In this document: positions 61,383 through 64,000 of the stretch, in pieces
Position numbering within the stretch: the stretch's first letter is position 1
Layout: every line of letters begins with the position of its first letter
Assembly: GCA_016794785.1 (NCBI GenBank)
Contig: JAEUHC010000020.1
Coordinates: forward strand, 37,088 to 101,087
DNA from: Opitutaceae bacterium
GTDB taxonomy: Bacteria > Verrucomicrobiota > Verrucomicrobiia > Opitutales > Opitutaceae
Direction of reading: 5' to 3'
DNA length: 64,000 bases
Notes under the pieces: generated by a model
The model's database searches: none
What the model was told of the DNA's origin: nothing
What the model saw: only the letters and a program-made list of their open reading frames with translations
Made by a program: the position numbers and the translations under genes

Positions 61383-64000
61383 TTAGAATGGGCGGCTGAT
61401 TTCGAAGCTCCACGAACGCCCGTTGAGGAGAGCCTGACTGACCGAGGGATCGTAACCGAAACTGCCGGACGACAGGGGCGGCGTCTCGTCGGTGAGGTTG
61501 ATGACGCCGAGACGCACGCGTGAACTACGCAGCCAGTGGCGGGCGGTGGACGAGAAGCGATAGCCGATCGAAAGGTTGTAGCTGACGACGGGATCGACCA
61601 CGAGGCGATAGACGGTCTGTCCACCCGTGAAGAACGGCGCGATGTAGGAGGGCCGGCCCAGTGATTCGTAGGTGGCCGCAGTGGTGGTCGCGCCGGTGTC
61701 GTGCGTCGTGCCGACGTGGTAGATGCCGAGCGCGCCGCTCCAAGGCCCCTTGCGCCAGGCGATGCTACTTGTGCTGCGCCACTTGGCCGCGCCATTGCCA
61801 AGAAGTTCGTCGTTCAAGGTCGGAGGGAGATTGGGCGGGGCGAGCACCGACGAGGATTTCCTGAGATAGGCCCAATCGGAACTCAGCGTGACATTGCCCC
61901 ACGCCAAGCGCGGCAGCACATAGCGGAAACCAAAATCAATGCCCGCATGTTCGCTGGTTGAAATGTTCACAAACGGCCGGTTGAGCGAAAAGACGCGGCC
62001 GGCGGGTGCGGCGGGATTGCGGGGATTGGCGGCGTTATAGGCCGCAAACGCCGCGATATCCTCGGCGGTCAGCGGCAGACGCTGGACGTCCGGGTCACCT
62101 TTATAGCTGGCGGTGCCGCTGCCCACATCGACCGAGCCGACGGGCGTGCCTGCGGCGGTGCGTTGCGCGGTGTAAGCGCGCAGCAGGGCGGTGTCGCTGG
62201 CGCGGATCTGATCCGGGCTGCGCTGACCGAGTAGATTGGTGCGGCTGATGCGCCACACGTCGGCGGTCAGGCTGAGGCCTTTCAGACCCGGCACATCGAC
62301 GACGATGCCGTAGGTTTTGCCCTCCGACGCCTGAGGCTTGAGATTGGGGTTACCACCGAAATAGGTGCGCTGCACATACGGGCCTTCATTGAGGAAGGGA
62401 TTGCGGTAGGTATCGATTTCGCCGGCGCCCGCGCTGTTGGTCCAGCGGGGGCTGGTGTAGAGCGCGGCGAGGCTGGGGGCCATGAAGCCTTCATTATAGG
62501 AGGCGCGCAGCATCAGCCATGAAACTGGCCGCCAATTGGCGCCAATCTTGGGCTTGGTGGTGGTGCCGAAATCGCTGTAGTTTTCGTAGCGGGCCGAAGC
62601 GCTGATCTCGAAGGTATTGACCAGCGTCCAGCGACGCTCGGCGGTGACCAGAGGCAGAACCGCCTCCGCGTAGACACTCGTGACGTCGCGCTTGCCGATG
62701 ACATCGGGCCGCGGAGGGTGCAGCAGGAAATCGTTATTGGTGGGATCGAGGCCGGAGCTCGCAGGATTTTCGCCGCTGAAGGGCGGACGCAAATCCTTGA
62801 GGTCCTCGCGCCGGTGCTCGAGGCCGGCGGCGGCCTGCGCGTCGATGCCCCAAAACGAGAAGAGACGGCCCGCCGCGCGGAGGTCTCCGCTGGAGATGGA
62901 GCTGCGGGCGTTGCGGGCAAAGGTCTCCGCGAAGGAATCTACGACCGAGGCGGGATTGGAGTAGGGCTTGTCGGCGACGACGGCTCCACCCACGACCTTG
63001 AAAGTATAGCCGAATGGGTTGAAGGCGGAGGCATCGGTGCGCTGCAGCGATTTTTGCAGGAGGCTCTCGCGCACGTCGGGATAGGCCCCGTCGCTGCCCT
63101 TGACCTGATTATAAAAGGCTGAGGTCTCCCAAGTCCATGTCGCACCCAACTTGCCGCGGAGACCACCGGTGAGTCGGATCACATCGGCCCTGGTCTCGAC
63201 GGTCTCGGGTGCCAGATCGGCGATGGTCAACTGTGTGAGGGTGGTGGTGCGGGGAGCACCGGTGACGCGCGACGTGCCGTCGGTATTCGCCGCCCCGGTC
63301 GCATGATAGAAGCGCGATCCGTAGGGATTGTAGGGATTGTCGATGGCCATGACCATGAGTTGGTCGGAGGTCGGTGCGTTGAGCGGGAGCGGCTGCCGGC
63401 GCATCGTGGAGACCGCCTTGTAGTAGCCCAAGTCGCCGAAGGCTGTGAGGCGTTGACTCAAGTCGAACTCGGCCGAGAGAAACGTGTTGCCGCGACGCAC
63501 CCGGGGCGAAGAAAAACCAAACTGGTTCAGATCGAGGAAAAACTCGGGATTGGCGGCCCGCGTGGGCGCGGCGTTGGTGAGCGTCGGCGTGCCGTTGACG
63601 GGACGGAAATAGTTGTTGGCGGTCGCGGTGCCGATGCGAAAGGTCGGCCAATAGCCGCGTGCGGAGCGGCCGTCGAAGGGGCCGCCGAGGCTGTTGAACG
63701 GCGCTGGCGCGCGATCCACATTGAGGCTTGAGCGGCTAAAGTCGCGTTGCGTGAGCTGGATCGCGTCGCGATAGAGGGCTTCGAGCGTGCCGAAGATGCG
63801 ACCGCGGCCGGCGGCGAAACTGGAACCGAAAGTAAACGTGCCCTGCACGCTCTCGCCGCCTCCATGCTCGGGCCAGCCGTAACGGAGGGAAGCCTCCGCG
63901 CCGTTAAACTCGCGCTTCAGCACGTAGTTGATGACCCCGCCCACGGCATCGGAGCCGTAGATGGACGAGGCTCCGTCACGCAGCACCTCAATGCGCTCAA
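61383..64000 (-). CDS. TonB-dependent receptor (5' end outside window)
   Basis: The frame is open to the window edge, so the N-terminus is missing. The visible part starts in the plug (ERIEVLRDGASSIYGSDAVG, GVINYVLKREFNGAEASL). The barrel runs to SWSFEISRPF with the terminal F. The plug sequence is of the siderophore/vitamin-B12-like class with a VLRDGASSIYGSDA core. It is probably the first visible gene of the unit that continues to 50541, with a 34-base gap to the propeller gene. Confidence 0.9.
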   Translation of the reverse strand, partial: ERIEVLRDGASSIYGSDAVGGVINYVLKREFNGAEASLRYGWPEHGGGESVQGTFTFGSSFAAGRGRIFGTLEALYRDAIQLTQRDFSRSSLNVDRAPAPFNSLGGPFDGRSARGYWPTFRIGTATANNYFRPVNGTPTLTNAAPTRAANPEFFLDLNQFGFSSPRVRRGNTFLSAEFDLSQRLTAFGDLGYYKAVSTMRRQPLPLNAPTSDQLMVMAIDNPYNPYGSRFYHATGAANTDGTSRVTGAPRTTTLTQLTIADLAPETVETRADVIRLTGGLRGKLGATWTWETSAFYNQVKGSDGAYPDVRESLLQKSLQRTDASAFNPFGYTFKVVGGAVVADKPYSNPASVVDSFAETFARNARSSISSGDLRAAGRLFSFWGIDAQAAAGLEHRREDLKDLRPPFSGENPASSGLDPTNNDFLLHPPRPDVIGKRDVTSVYAEAVLPLVTAERRWTLVNTFEISASARYENYSDFGTTTKPKIGANWRPVSWLMLRASYNEGFMAPSLAALYTSPRWTNSAGAGEIDTYRNPFLNEGPYVQRTYFGGNPNLKPQASEGKTYGIVVDVPGLKGLSLTADVWRISRTNLLGQRSPDQIRASDTALLRAYTAQRTAAGTPVGSVDVGSGTASYKGDPDVQRLPLTAEDIAAFAAYNAANPRNPAAPAGRVFSLNRPFVNISTSEHAGIDFGFRYVLPRLAWGNVTLSSDWAYLRKSSSVLAPPNLPPTLNDELLGNGAAKWRSTSSIAWRKGPWSGALGIYHVGTTHDTGATTTAATYESLGRPSYIAPFFTGGQTVYRLVVDPVVSYNLSIGYRFSSTARHWLRSSRVRLGVINLTDETPPLSSGSFGYDPSVSQALLNGRSWSFEISRPF

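Noticed and set aside
1..64000. Search for tRNA, rRNA, CRISPR arrays, phage or transposase genes
   Set aside because: None could be supported. Repetition seen belongs to paralogous genes, promoter boxes or REP-like hairpins.

Overview
The window looks like a glycan-utilisation region of a high-GC Verrucomicrobiota chromosome, most likely Opitutaceae. The evidence is four TonB-dependent receptors of the Opitutaceae style (plug preceded by an LSPFTV-like segment or a carboxypeptidase-regulatory domain), secreted heme-binding dehydrogenases and sulfatases typical of the PVC group, repeated C-terminal domains rich in LxRGIGPxLxxFGV, and many Tat-exported Gfo/Idh and TIM-barrel proteins. No rRNA, tRNA, CRISPR array or transposase gene was seen.

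Layout. 1-4826 (minus strand): a GH78-like alpha-L-rhamnosidase cut by the window edge and a large FG-GAP protein that may be GH150-like. 5262-9190 (plus): LVIVD propeller, F5/8C-domain sensor kinase, NarL/LuxR response regulator. 9330-12404 (minus): a double beta-helix polysaccharide-active protein. 13088-19370 (plus): two heme-binding propeller dehydrogenases and a ThuA-cupin fusion. 19435-25305 (minus): sulfatase, small ORF, sulfatase-LVIVD fusion, GH50-like protein. 25819-29824 (plus): a second LVIVD-kinase-regulator cassette. 29954-30772 (plus): a TIM-barrel protein. 30947-49873 (minus): two more beta-helix proteins, TIM barrels, an alpha-toroid protein, two TonB-dependent receptors and two Gfo/Idh oxidoreductases. 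50541-64000 (minus): two MFS transporters, two TonB-dependent receptors, a HpcH/HpaI aldolase, a YhcH-type mutarotase, an Nramp-like transporter and secreted propellers.

The most notable signal is regulatory. All nine transcription units whose start lies inside the window have one copy of a 20-base box (consensus CCCCGTGTTTCCGTGGGTTG) in the same orientation relative to the gene. Its last three bases form the start of a -35 hexamer, and exactly 17 bases further lies a -10 hexamer matching xAxxxT in 9 of 9 cases. This suggests one regulon covering the whole locus. It would include two duplicated sensor systems whose kinases carry two periplasmic discoidin-like domains. A proposed working model, which is inference: sulfated or deoxy-sugar glycans are desulfated and cut outside the cell, oxidised by exported dehydrogenases, imported through the TonB receptors and MFS carriers, and split by the aldolase, while the duplicated two-component systems sense glycan and drive the nine promoters.
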